Of a DNA stretch of 40,358 bases, positions 1-7,349 are shown one piece after another; positions within the stretch are counted from its first letter, which is position 1; the number at the start of each line of letters is the position of its first letter. The notes under the pieces are model-generated. The model did not search any database. It saw only the letters and a list, made by a program, of their open reading frames with translations, and was not told where the DNA came from. The DNA comes from CAYJAD01 sp964371835 (lineage in GTDB: Bacteria > Desulfobacterota > Desulfovibrionia > Desulfovibrionales > Desulfovibrionaceae): the NCBI GenBank assembly GCA_964371835.1, contig CAYJOP010000010.1, forward strand, positions 1-40,358, in the 5' to 3' direction. Position numbers and translations under genes: made by a program.

Positions 1-2
1 TA

Positions 3-47
3 CGTTTTGAACGCGATGACAGTTTTAATTGTGATATTTTTAGATAA
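3..47 (+). CDS. 3' end of an unidentified upstream gene (partial)
   Basis: Frame 3 is open from the window edge and reads RFERDDSFNCDIFR before a TAA at 45-47, three bases before the next ATG. The other two forward frames give a stop almost at once or run into the next gene. The fragment is too short to identify. It would fit the C-terminus of a gene closely followed by the GIY-YIG gene, but this is only an open frame. Confidence 0.3.
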   Translation, partial: RFERDDSFNCDIFR

Positions 48-50
48 TAA

Positions 51-326
51 ATGGATTATATGCAAAATTGGTACGTATATTTAGCTCGTTGTAGTGATGA
101 ATCACTTTATTGCGGTATTACAACAGATATTGAGCGCAGGTTTAAGGAGCATAATGGAGAGTTGCCAGGCGGAGCAAAGTATACTAGAGCTAAGAGGCCA
201 GTTGAGCTATGTATTTTTGCCACCTGTGCCGATAGAAAAAGTGCCTCCAAGCTTGAGGCAAGGGTAAGAGTTTTGCCAAGGGAAAAAAAATTTTTTACCC
301 TACAAAATTATGTTGAAGAAAAATAA
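51..326 (+). CDS. GIY-YIG domain protein (UPF0213/YhbQ-like)
   Basis: This 91-residue single-domain protein belongs to the GIY-YIG nuclease superfamily, in the stand-alone UPF0213 (YhbQ) group. The N-terminal half carries the family signature: YVYL at about residue 9, LYCGIT about 11 residues later in place of the canonical YIG, then the basic stretch ERRFKEHN with the conserved Arg. The C-terminal part holds an acidic residue in the SKLEARV helix and a basic RVLPREKK tail, as in family members. Length is normal for the family (80-100 residues). Two ATGs compete (51 and 60) and neither has a clear Shine-Dalgarno. The second would start at MQNWYVYL, closer to family starts. The cellular role of this group is poorly defined; DNA-repair-type nuclease activity is inferred from the fold. 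Confidence 0.85.
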   Translation: MDYMQNWYVYLARCSDESLYCGITTDIERRFKEHNGELPGGAKYTRAKRPVELCIFATCADRKSASKLEARVRVLPREKKFFTLQNYVEEK

Positions 327-393
327 AATTTTTTGCTGGTATAATTATTTTATTTATAGATATTTTGGTTGAAAAAATTTTCATACAATAAGA

Positions 394-597
394 GTGCTGC
401 ACAATTATTTTTCAACTTTATTTTTGTACTTTTGCAGTAAATTTGCATGTGCTAGAAAATTTAGCTGTGAAGGACAAAAGACACAAAAATCAATCAGTTA
501 ACGGCGAAGAAAAGCTCCGCCTATTCTTGATTTTTGGTCGCATTGACTGTTGTCAACACTCCAAAAGACTCAGCACAATAGATTGTGCAGGAGTCTT
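394..597 (+). repeat. Intergenic repeat copy R1, with attached hairpins
   Basis: The region between the GIY-YIG gene and the DUF177 gene (327-675) holds no convincing gene. Bases 394-488 align without gaps, at roughly 80% identity by eye, with 11651-11745. This includes a 20-base identical core, CTTTTGCAGTAAATTTGCAT (429-448). Right of the shared part are three consecutive hairpins: outer arms CAAAAATCAA (484-493) and TTGATTTTTG (527-536) enclosing GGCG/CGCC, then TGTTG/CAACA (548-558), then AAGACTC..GAGTCTT (565-597) with inner arms GCACAAT/ATTGTGC. The last hairpin resembles the one following copy R2, so R1 looks like R2 with about 80 extra bases inserted. It may also serve as a terminator region for the GIY-YIG gene. 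Confidence 0.65.
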
Positions 598-625
598 AAA
601 ATATAATTTGTCAAAACCTTATTCC

Positions 626-655
626 TTGACATAATAGGGTCGTCACATGTAAATA
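626..655 (+). promoter_or_regulatory. Candidate sigma-70 promoter for the DUF177-rpmF-fab operon
   Basis: A perfect -35 hexamer TTGACA (626-631) is followed after 18 bases by TAAATA (650-655). It lies 21 bases before the DUF177 start, which has the ribosome site GAGGG. The -10 match is weak (about 4 of 6). The -35 and the position make this the best promoter in the gap. Confidence 0.5.
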
Positions 656-675
656 GCTCAGTTCACGAGGGTACA

Positions 676-1242
676 ATGAGCAAGCATTATATTTCTTTAA
701 ATGATATACCTCCAGAGGGGCGGCATATACTTGCGGATGATCAAGACATTTGGTTGACTCCGCTAGAAGAATTTAATATGCAATGTCAAGTGGTTGAGCC
801 CATAAAAGCCCGATTGAATTTGACGCCAATACCAGGTGGAATAATGATTAGGGGTGAGCTTAGCGGAAGTGTTGAGTTGCCTTGTAATCGTTGTGTTGAG
901 CCCATGCCCATTATTATCAGTGCTCAAATTGACAGATTTGAAAGTTCAGGGGATGTGGCCCTTGGTTTTGAAGATGATGAAGATGACGAATTTGATGAAG
1001 AAGGTGAAGTATTAAGCCATATTAAAATTGAAAATGCCATAGCAGTGCTTGATGTGGCAGCCCTTTGTTGGGAAGAGTTTATGCTGGCTTTCCCCTTGCG
1101 CCCTATTTGTTCATCAGACTGTAAGGGCTTGTGTGCCCTTTGTGGTACAAACTTAAACGAAGAAAAATGCCTTTGTGCGCAAGATAGTGGTGATGCTCGC
1201 TTAGCTGTTTTGCGTGCGGTAAAAATAAAAAGTTCACAATAG
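676..1242 (+). CDS. YceD/DUF177 family protein
   Basis: This 188-residue protein belongs to the DUF177 (YceD) family, a family almost always encoded directly upstream of rpmF, as here. The protein has a beta-rich N-terminal part, a central RNRCVEP-type segment (CNRCVEP at about 75-81), a very acidic loop (EDDEDDEFDEEGE, about 100-112) and a C-terminal CSSDCKGLCALCG cysteine cluster. The pattern is typical of DUF177 and suggests metal binding. In other bacteria and plants the family has been tied to 23S rRNA accumulation. The start has GAGGG six bases upstream. It is the first gene of the rpmF-plsX-fab run, with a TTGACA promoter just ahead. The molecular function is not settled. Confidence 0.9.
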   Translation: MSKHYISLNDIPPEGRHILADDQDIWLTPLEEFNMQCQVVEPIKARLNLTPIPGGIMIRGELSGSVELPCNRCVEPMPIIISAQIDRFESSGDVALGFEDDEDDEFDEEGEVLSHIKIENAIAVLDVAALCWEEFMLAFPLRPICSSDCKGLCALCGTNLNEEKCLCAQDSGDARLAVLRAVKIKSSQ

Positions 1243-1256
1243 ATTAGGAGAAAAAA

Positions 1257-1442
1257 ATGGCAGTTCAACAAAACAAAAAATCCCGTTCCAGAAAAGGTAT
1301 GCGTCGTTCGCATGACCGTGTAGCTATGCCAACAGTGATTTATTGCACTTGTGGTGAGCCAACCATCCCGCATAGCGTATGCGGAAGCTGCGGTAACTAT
1401 AAGGGCCGCAAGGTTATTTCCACAGCACAAGACCAAGCTTAA
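1257..1442 (+). CDS. rpmF: 50S ribosomal protein L32
   Basis: L32 is a small component of the large ribosomal subunit. The 61-residue product has the typical basic N-terminus KKSRSRKGMRRSHD and a four-cysteine zinc ribbon (CTCGEP then CGSC), so this is the Cys-containing, zinc-binding form rather than the zinc-free paralogue. The site AGGAG lies upstream of ATG with good spacing. It sits 14 bases after the DUF177 gene, and its TAA shares one base with the plsX start (TAATG), indicating translational coupling between ribosome and lipid genes. Confidence 0.97.
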   Translation: MAVQQNKKSRSRKGMRRSHDRVAMPTVIYCTCGEPTIPHSVCGSCGNYKGRKVISTAQDQA

Positions 1443-2476
1443 TGGAAAAAAACCCCATCATTGCCGTGGATGTTATGGGGGGCGATTATGGTCCTTCTGT
1501 AGCTGTGCCTGCTGCCATAGAGGCAGCAAAACTCTACGACCTTAGCGTGTTGCTGGTCGGTGATACTGCTCGTGTTAGCGTTGAGCTTGAGTTGTTGAAT
1601 TTAGAGGGTGCAAAATACGAAATTGTCCATGCTGAAGATGTGGTTCATATGAATGAAAAGCCATCTGATATTTTAAGACGTAAGAAAAATGCATCAATTC
1701 AGGTGGCTTGTCGTCTTGTGCGTGATGGTAAAGCTCATGCTGTTGTAAGCGCAGGTCATTCTGGTGCAACGGTTGCTTGTGGCATGTTCATACTAGGGCG
1801 CATCTCTGGTGTTGAGCGTCCGGCGCTAACGACGCTTTTGCCTACTGAAAAAAATCCTCTTGTGCTCTTAGATTGTGGGGCAACGGTGGATTGTAGGCCT
1901 TATCATCTTTTCCAATTTGGTATTATGGGCGACGCTTTTGCCCGTGATTTTATGGAATATGCCTCGCCTAGCATTAGTTTGCTAAGCATTGGCGAAGAAG
2001 AAGGCAAAGGCAATGTGCAGGTAAAAGAAGCCTATGAACTATTAAAGCTAGCTAAACAAATTAATTTTACTGGTAATTGTGAAGGTCGTGACCTTTTTAC
2101 TGGTGAGGTTGATGTGGTTGTTTGTGATGGTTTTATGGGCAATGTGGTTTTAAAAATGAGCGAAGGACTTTCTTATTCGCTTTTGCGTATCTTAAAAAGT
2201 AAACTACGCTCAAGTGTTCTTTCAGCCATTGGCGCAAAGATGGCTCGTGGGGCATTTAAAAAATTTGCTGAAACCATCGACTACGCTGAATATGGCGGTG
2301 CGCCTGTGCTTGGCTTGCAAAGCTTAGTGCTTGTGTGCCATGGAAAGTCCAATCAAAAAGCAATTTGTAATGCCATTAAAATGGGTGGAACATTCGTTCG
2401 CAAAGGCACAAACAAACGCCTTGCAGAAAGCATTGCAGCCAACGAAGAACTAACTTGCTTTAGTCGAGCATTTTAG
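1442..2476 (+). CDS. plsX: Phosphate acyltransferase PlsX
   Basis: PlsX converts acyl-ACP and phosphate to acyl-phosphate, the acyl donor for PlsY in phosphatidic acid synthesis. It is a peripheral membrane enzyme. The 344-residue length is normal. Visible family motifs are AVDVMGGDYGPSV at the N-terminus, VSAGHSGATVA at about residue 104-114, LDCGATVD at about 143, and DGFMGNVVLKMSEG near 230. The start codon overlaps the rpmF stop by one base. Synteny with fabH, fabG, acpP and fabF downstream is the classical phospholipid/fatty-acid cluster. Confidence 0.97.
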   Translation: MEKNPIIAVDVMGGDYGPSVAVPAAIEAAKLYDLSVLLVGDTARVSVELELLNLEGAKYEIVHAEDVVHMNEKPSDILRRKKNASIQVACRLVRDGKAHAVVSAGHSGATVACGMFILGRISGVERPALTTLLPTEKNPLVLLDCGATVDCRPYHLFQFGIMGDAFARDFMEYASPSISLLSIGEEEGKGNVQVKEAYELLKLAKQINFTGNCEGRDLFTGEVDVVVCDGFMGNVVLKMSEGLSYSLLRILKSKLRSSVLSAIGAKMARGAFKKFAETIDYAEYGGAPVLGLQSLVLVCHGKSNQKAICNAIKMGGTFVRKGTNKRLAESIAANEELTCFSRAF

Positions 2477-2485
2477 ATTTAAATA

Positions 2486-3481
2486 ATGAGTATGAATAAA
2501 AATCCCTATATACATGGCATTGGAATGTATGTGCCCACGCGTATTGTTAGTAATAATGATTTAAGCAAAATTGTTGATACCAATGATGAGTGGATAACCA
2601 CTCGCACTGGCATTAAAAATCGCCATATCCTAGCTGATGATGAGCAAGTGTCAGACGCTGGTTTCATGGCAGCGAAGGACGCTCTTCAAAATGCTGGTTT
2701 AGAAGCTTCTGACGTTACACATTTGCTTGTTGGCACAACCACTCCTGAATTTTTATGCCCTCCAGCTGCAACTATCATAGCCAATAAGCTTGGTTGTGGT
2801 AAAATAATGGCTTTTGATTTTAATGCAGCCTGTACTGGTTTTATTTACGGACTTTCATTGGCTCAAGGGTTGTTAATGAGCAATCCTGATGCAAAAGTTT
2901 TATTAGTTTGCTCTGAAGCCCTTACTCGTAGGCTAAACTGGCAAGATAGAACCACATGCGTTTTGTTTGGCGATGGAGCAGGGGCTATGTTGCTTAGTAA
3001 TGAGCATAGTGGTGCCATTGCTCGCCTTGTAAATGTTGCCTGTCATAGTGATGGTAGTTTGCATGAACTAATAACCATTGGTGGCGGTACAGGTAAAAGC
3101 TATGAACTTGGTGAGGCCATAACTGAAGAATTTTATGTGCAGATGCAGGGGCGTGAAGTATTTAAACATGCTGTACGCAATATGACCACAGTTTGCCATG
3201 AAGTCCTTGCCAACAGCGGGCGAAGTATTGAAGATGTTGATGTATTTATACCGCATCAAGCCAATTTACGCATTATTGAGGCTGTTGGTAGCCGTTTACC
3301 CATAGATGGCACTAAGGTTTTTACTAATGTGCAAAAATATGGCAATACATCCTCAGCATCTGTGCCCCTAGCTCTTGCTGAAGCAAAAAATGATGGCACT
3401 ATTACATCTAGTAGCCTTGTGCTTGTTTGCGCTGTAGGTGCTGGTTTTACATGGGGTGCTGGGCTTTTGGAATTTGTGTAG
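2486..3481 (+). CDS. fabH: 3-oxoacyl-ACP synthase III (KAS III)
   Basis: FabH condenses acetyl-CoA with malonyl-ACP to start type II fatty-acid synthesis. The catalytic triad is complete: Cys116 in NAACTGF, His257 in PHQAN and Asn287 in KYGNTSS. The N-terminus GIGMYVPTRIVSN and the segment DEWITTRTGI are typical, and 331 residues is normal. Two in-frame ATGs (2486 and 2492) are possible and neither has a clear Shine-Dalgarno, so translation may depend on coupling to plsX nine bases upstream. An 84-base AT-rich gap follows before fabG. Confidence 0.96.
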   Translation: MSMNKNPYIHGIGMYVPTRIVSNNDLSKIVDTNDEWITTRTGIKNRHILADDEQVSDAGFMAAKDALQNAGLEASDVTHLLVGTTTPEFLCPPAATIIANKLGCGKIMAFDFNAACTGFIYGLSLAQGLLMSNPDAKVLLVCSEALTRRLNWQDRTTCVLFGDGAGAMLLSNEHSGAIARLVNVACHSDGSLHELITIGGGTGKSYELGEAITEEFYVQMQGREVFKHAVRNMTTVCHEVLANSGRSIEDVDVFIPHQANLRIIEAVGSRLPIDGTKVFTNVQKYGNTSSASVPLALAEAKNDGTITSSSLVLVCAVGAGFTWGAGLLEFV

Positions 3482-3565
3482 CTTAAATTAAAAATTAAGT
3501 AGTTTTTACATTGAAATTTGCATGGATTTAAGATAGATGTTTATGTGTAGTCAAATGAGGAAAGA

Positions 3566-4309
3566 ATGGAAGATTTAGTTAGAACAGCACTTGTAACTGG
3601 CGGCTCACGCGGCATTGGCAAGGCCATTGCTAAAGCTCTTGGTGAGCAAGGTTTTCAAGTATTTTTAACCTATGTTTCAAAGCCCGATGAGGCAGAAAAT
3701 GTAGCTAAGGATATTTGCGTTGCAGGTGGAAAGGCCAAAGCTTTTTGCCTAAATGTTGGTGATAGTGAAGCTGTAACTCAATTTTTTGCAGAGAATATCA
3801 AAGGTAAGGTGGATCTTAGTGTTGTTGTAAACAATGCTGGCATTACCAACGATGGTTTTCTTATTCGCATGAAAGATGACGATTTTGACAGCGTTATTGG
3901 TATTAATTTACGCGGAGCATTTGTTACTTTGCGTGAATCTGCCAAAATAATGAGCAAGCAACGCCACGGACGAATTGTAAATATTTCTTCGGTGGTTGGT
4001 CAAATGGGTAATGCTGGTCAGGTGAATTATGCATCTGCAAAAGCTGGCTTGCACGGTATGACCATGTCTGCTGCTAAAGAGCTTGCTGGGCGCAATATTA
4101 CAGTTAATACTGTTGCTCCAGGGTTTATTGAAACGGATATGACCGCAAACTTACCAGATGACGTGCGCAAAGCATATGAGGAAGTCATTCCTCTAAAGCG
4201 CATGGGCAGTGTGGAAGATGTGGCCAATGCGGTGGTTTTCCTTGCGTCGGATAACGCCGCTTATATTACAGGGCAAATTCTTGCTGTCAACGGCGGCATG
4301 TATTGTTAA
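3566..4309 (+). CDS. fabG: 3-oxoacyl-ACP reductase
   Basis: FabG is the NADPH-dependent ketoreductase of fatty-acid elongation. It is a 247-residue short-chain dehydrogenase with the nucleotide-binding TGGSRGIG (11-18), NNAG (89-92) and the catalytic set Ser142, Tyr155 and Lys159 (YASAK). The C-terminal ITGQILAVNGGMYC is the usual FabG ending. The site GAGGAAAG precedes the ATG. Its place between fabH and acpP supports a fatty-acid role over a generic dehydrogenase. Confidence 0.96.
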   Translation: MEDLVRTALVTGGSRGIGKAIAKALGEQGFQVFLTYVSKPDEAENVAKDICVAGGKAKAFCLNVGDSEAVTQFFAENIKGKVDLSVVVNNAGITNDGFLIRMKDDDFDSVIGINLRGAFVTLRESAKIMSKQRHGRIVNISSVVGQMGNAGQVNYASAKAGLHGMTMSAAKELAGRNITVNTVAPGFIETDMTANLPDDVRKAYEEVIPLKRMGSVEDVANAVVFLASDNAAYITGQILAVNGGMYC

Positions 4310-4333
4310 TATTAAAGAACATTGGAGGATTTT

Positions 4334-4567
4334 ATGTCTGATGTAGCACAAAAAGTTACTAACATCATTGTGGAACAGCTTGGCGTTTCTGCCGAAGAAG
4401 TAAAACTAGGTGCATCCTTTGTGGAAGACCTTGGTGCAGATTCTTTGGATCTTACCGAGCTAATCATGGCTATGGAAGAAGAATTTGACATTGAAATTGC
4501 AGATGACGACGCTCAAAACCTACACAAGGTTCAAGACGCCGTTAAATATATTGAAAGTAAAATCTAA
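4334..4567 (+). CDS. acpP: Acyl carrier protein
   Basis: ACP carries the growing acyl chain on phosphopantetheine. The product is 77 residues and strongly acidic, with the attachment Ser37 in GADSLDLTE. I start at ATG 4334 because GGAGG lies eight bases upstream. A longer frame from the TTG at 4322 would swallow that ribosome site and add residues absent from ACPs. A very strong intrinsic terminator follows immediately, which may help set the high level of this abundant protein relative to fabF. Confidence 0.97.
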   Translation: MSDVAQKVTNIIVEQLGVSAEEVKLGASFVEDLGADSLDLTELIMAMEEEFDIEIADDDAQNLHKVQDAVKYIESKI

Positions 4568-4568
4568 T

Positions 4569-4609
4569 GTTTAGCCGAAGGTTTAACCTTCGGCTAAACA
4601 AGTTTTTTG
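4569..4609 (+). terminator. Intrinsic terminator after acpP
   Basis: There are perfect 15-base arms, GTTTAGCCGAAGGTT (4569-4583) and its complement (4585-4599), around a single central base, followed within three bases by TTTTTT. It begins two bases after the acpP stop. Confidence 0.93.
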
Positions 4610-4664
4610 TGAAAAGATGGATTTTTCAATATTTTAATTAGTTTTCGGATGAAGGAGATTTGGC

Positions 4665-5909
4665 ATGAGCCGCAAACGTGTTGTTGTAACAGGTCTAGCA
4701 GCCATAACACCCATTGGTGAAGATTTAAAACACACTTGGGATAACCTCATTGCGGGTAAGTCAGGCATTGAACCTATTACCAGCTTCGATGTGTCAGAAT
4801 ATGATGCGCGCATTGGGGGGGAAGTTCGAGGTTTTGTTCCTGAAGAGCATATCCCCTTTAAGCAGGCAAAGCGCATGGACCGCTTTACCCAATTTGCTGT
4901 TGCAAGTGCTAAGATGTTGATAGATGACTCAAGCTTTGTAATTGATGACAGTAACTCTGAGCGCACAGGTGTTGTGCTTGGTGTTGGCCTTGGTGGTCTT
5001 TCAACTCTTGAAACTTTCCACACAAAACTTTTGCAAGCTGGTCCCAACAAAATTTCTCCTTTCATGATTCCCATGCTGATTGCCAATATGGCTCCAGGCC
5101 AAATTGCCATTTTTACAGGAGCAAAAGGCAACAATTTTACTGCAACATCCGCTTGTGCATCTGCTCTACATGCCATTGGTTCAGCGTGGAGTGAAATATT
5201 ACTTGGACGTAATGATGCCATTATCACTGGTGGTGTTGAGGCTACCGTCACACCACTTGGTGTGTCTGGATTTACTGCTTTAAAAGCTTTATCCACTCAA
5301 AATGACGACCCAACTAAGGCTTCTCGTCCCTTTGATAAAGACAGAGATGGCTTTGTTATTGGTGAAGGTAGTGGCCTTCTTTTACTTGAAACCTTGGACG
5401 ATGCTCTTGCTCGCAAAGCAAAAATTTATGCTGAAATTGTAGGCTACGGCACATCATGCGATGCTTATCACATGACAGCACCGCATGAGTCTGGGGAAGG
5501 TATGGCAAGGTCAATGCAAAATGCCATTAACGATGCTGGTATTAAGCCAAGCGACATTGACCATATTAATGCACATGGTACATCTACACATCTTAATGAT
5601 ATGTGCGAAACCAAGGCTATTAAAACAGTTTTTGGCGACCATTCAAAAAATATACGCATCTCTGCCACTAAGTCCATGACTGGACATTTGCTTGGTGCTG
5701 CTGGTGGTATTGAAAGTGTATTTGCTGTGCTTGCATTGCACGAAGGTATCATACCAGGCACAATTAACCGTGACACAGAAGACCCTGATTGCGATTTAAA
5801 TTATATGACCAATGGTTCTGAAAAAGTTCAATGTAATTATGCCATGTGCAATTCATTTGGCTTTGGTGGAACCAATGCTAGTTTGATTTTTAAACGCTGG
5901 GAAGGTTAA
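4665..5909 (+). CDS. fabF: 3-oxoacyl-ACP synthase II
   Basis: FabF elongates acyl-ACP with malonyl-ACP. The 414-residue product has the KAS I/II catalytic residues Cys164 (TSACAS), His304 (NAHGTST), Lys336 and His341 (TKSMTGHLLGAAGG), and ends with the NSFGFGGTNASL loop. The site GAAGGAG is well placed before the ATG. The gene lies between two terminators (after acpP and after fabF), so it probably depends on read-through or on a promoter in the 4610-4664 gap. Confidence 0.97.
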   Translation: MSRKRVVVTGLAAITPIGEDLKHTWDNLIAGKSGIEPITSFDVSEYDARIGGEVRGFVPEEHIPFKQAKRMDRFTQFAVASAKMLIDDSSFVIDDSNSERTGVVLGVGLGGLSTLETFHTKLLQAGPNKISPFMIPMLIANMAPGQIAIFTGAKGNNFTATSACASALHAIGSAWSEILLGRNDAIITGGVEATVTPLGVSGFTALKALSTQNDDPTKASRPFDKDRDGFVIGEGSGLLLLETLDDALARKAKIYAEIVGYGTSCDAYHMTAPHESGEGMARSMQNAINDAGIKPSDIDHINAHGTSTHLNDMCETKAIKTVFGDHSKNIRISATKSMTGHLLGAAGGIESVFAVLALHEGIIPGTINRDTEDPDCDLNYMTNGSEKVQCNYAMCNSFGFGGTNASLIFKRWEG

Positions 5910-5914
5910 AACAC

Positions 5915-5930
5915 CAGTGCTTTAGCACTG
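5915..5930 (+). other. Small perfect hairpin after fabF
   Basis: Arms CAGTGC and GCACTG surround a TTTA loop, six bases after the fabF stop. No U-tract follows. It may protect the mRNA 3' end or act with the terminator just downstream. Confidence 0.6.
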
Positions 5931-5941
5931 ATATATTTCAT

Positions 5942-5977
5942 AAAAAGGCATAGTGTGTTAGCGCTTATGCCTTTTTT
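5942..5977 (+). terminator. Intrinsic terminator after fabF
   Basis: Arms AAAAAGGCATA and TATGCCTTTTTT surround a 13-base loop. The A-tract/T-tract ends make it potentially bidirectional. It separates the fab operon from glyA. Confidence 0.85.
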
Positions 5978-6025
5978 AAATTTAAGAGCTTTGCATAATT
6001 TTGCTAAGCAAAAAAGGAAGAATTT

Positions 6026-7264
6026 ATGCAAGAATTATTACTCCAAGACCCTGAGGTTGCAAAAGCCATTAATCTTGAACATGAGCGTCAATTAAGCAAG
6101 CTTGAACTTATTGCATCTGAAAACTTTGTATCCCCTGCTGTGCGTGAGGCGCAAGGTTCTGTACTTACACATAAATATGCTGAAGGTTATCCAGCTAAAA
6201 GATATTATGGTGGTTGTGAGTATGTGGATATTGCAGAGGAATTAGCCATTGAGCGTGCAAAAAAAGTATTTGGTTGTGACTATGCCAATGTTCAGCCTCA
6301 TTCTGGATCTCAAGCTAACATGGCAGCATATCTTGCTTATATCAAACCTGGTGATACCATCTTGGGTATGGATTTATCGCATGGTGGACATTTAACCCAT
6401 GGTAGTTCTGTAAACTTTTCTGGGCGCTTGTTTAATATCGTGTCCTATGGTGTTGTGCGAGAAACTGGATATATTGATTATGAGCAGTTAAAACAACAGG
6501 CTAAAGAACATAAACCAGCAGTGATTGTGGCTGGCGGTTCAGCATATGCTCGTACCATTGATTTTGAAAAATTTAGAGCCATTGCCGATGAAATCGATGC
6601 CAAGCTTATTGTTGATATGGCACACATTGCAGGCCTTGTGGCTGCTGGGGTGCATCCATCACCCATGGCCCATGCTCATGTGGTTACAACTACCACTCAC
6701 AAAACCTTGCGCGGACCACGAGGGGGCATGATTTTATCCACCGAAGACATGCAAAAAACTTTGAACAGCCAAATATTTCCAGGAATTCAAGGTGGGCCAC
6801 TTATGCATGTTATAGCTGCAAAAGCTGTTGCCTTTGGAGAGGCACTACGCCCAGCCTTTAAGATTTATCAAGAACAAGTGGTAAAAAATGCGCACGTTTT
6901 GGCAAAATGCTTAATAGATGCAGGTTATGACCTTGTATCAGGCGGCACAGATAACCATTTGATGTTAATGGATTTAACAAATAATAAAATAACAGGCAAG
7001 GATGCAGAACATGCCCTTGACATTGCAGGCATTACTGTAAATAAAAATACTGTGCCCTTTGAAACACGCTCACCCTTTGTGACAAGTGGTGTGCGTTTGG
7101 GTACTGCTGCCCTTACAACTCGTGGTATGAAAGAAGAACACATGCAAAATGTTGCTGAGTGGATTGTATCAGCGCTTAGCAAAGTTGATGACGAAGCTTA
7201 TTTGAAAGGTTTGAGCAAGGAAGTTGATAAATTTGCTCGTCAATTCCCATTATTTGCAGAATAG
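6026..7264 (+). CDS. glyA: Serine hydroxymethyltransferase
   Basis: This PLP enzyme interconverts serine plus tetrahydrofolate with glycine plus methylene-tetrahydrofolate, feeding one-carbon metabolism. The 412-residue length is normal. PLP lysine 226 lies in TTTTHKTLRGPRGG. The N-terminal LIASENFVSPAV, the tetrahydrofolate-site YAEGYPAKRYYGG and the PHSGSQAN loop are intact. A small hairpin, TTTTGC-TAA-GCAAAA (5999-6013), sits just before the AAGGAAG ribosome site and could tune initiation. glyA downstream of fabF is the order I associate with Desulfovibrio. Confidence 0.97.
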   Translation: MQELLLQDPEVAKAINLEHERQLSKLELIASENFVSPAVREAQGSVLTHKYAEGYPAKRYYGGCEYVDIAEELAIERAKKVFGCDYANVQPHSGSQANMAAYLAYIKPGDTILGMDLSHGGHLTHGSSVNFSGRLFNIVSYGVVRETGYIDYEQLKQQAKEHKPAVIVAGGSAYARTIDFEKFRAIADEIDAKLIVDMAHIAGLVAAGVHPSPMAHAHVVTTTTHKTLRGPRGGMILSTEDMQKTLNSQIFPGIQGGPLMHVIAAKAVAFGEALRPAFKIYQEQVVKNAHVLAKCLIDAGYDLVSGGTDNHLMLMDLTNNKITGKDAEHALDIAGITVNKNTVPFETRSPFVTSGVRLGTAALTTRGMKEEHMQNVAEWIVSALSKVDDEAYLKGLSKEVDKFARQFPLFAE

Positions 7265-7275
7265 TTTACAAACTC

Positions 7276-7302
7276 TAAAGTTATAGTTTATTTTACCGTT
7301 AA
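7276..7302 (+). promoter_or_regulatory. Candidate sigma-28 (FliA) promoter of cheV
   Basis: TAAAGTTA (7276-7283) matches 7 of 8 bases of the FliA -35 consensus TAAAGTTT. After exactly 11 bases comes ACCGTTAA (7295-7302), 6 of 8 to GCCGATAA. This is the expected architecture of a flagellar/chemotaxis class-3 promoter, and it lies directly upstream of cheV. A TATAAT at 7329-7334 could be a second, sigma-70 -10, but its -35 is poor. Confidence 0.6.
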
Positions 7303-7349
7303 GTAAGTTTAACTATTGATATTCATATTATAATTACTGGAGACTTAAC

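Noticed and set aside
443..634. 63-residue open frame on the plus strand between the GIY-YIG and DUF177 genes
   Set aside because: It has no ribosome site, lies over the hairpin block and repeat R1, and its sequence looks like translated structure-rich non-coding DNA.
924..1436. 170-residue open frame on the minus strand over DUF177 and rpmF
   Set aside because: It is a shadow of two well-identified genes; the Ser-rich run is the complement of the acidic loop.
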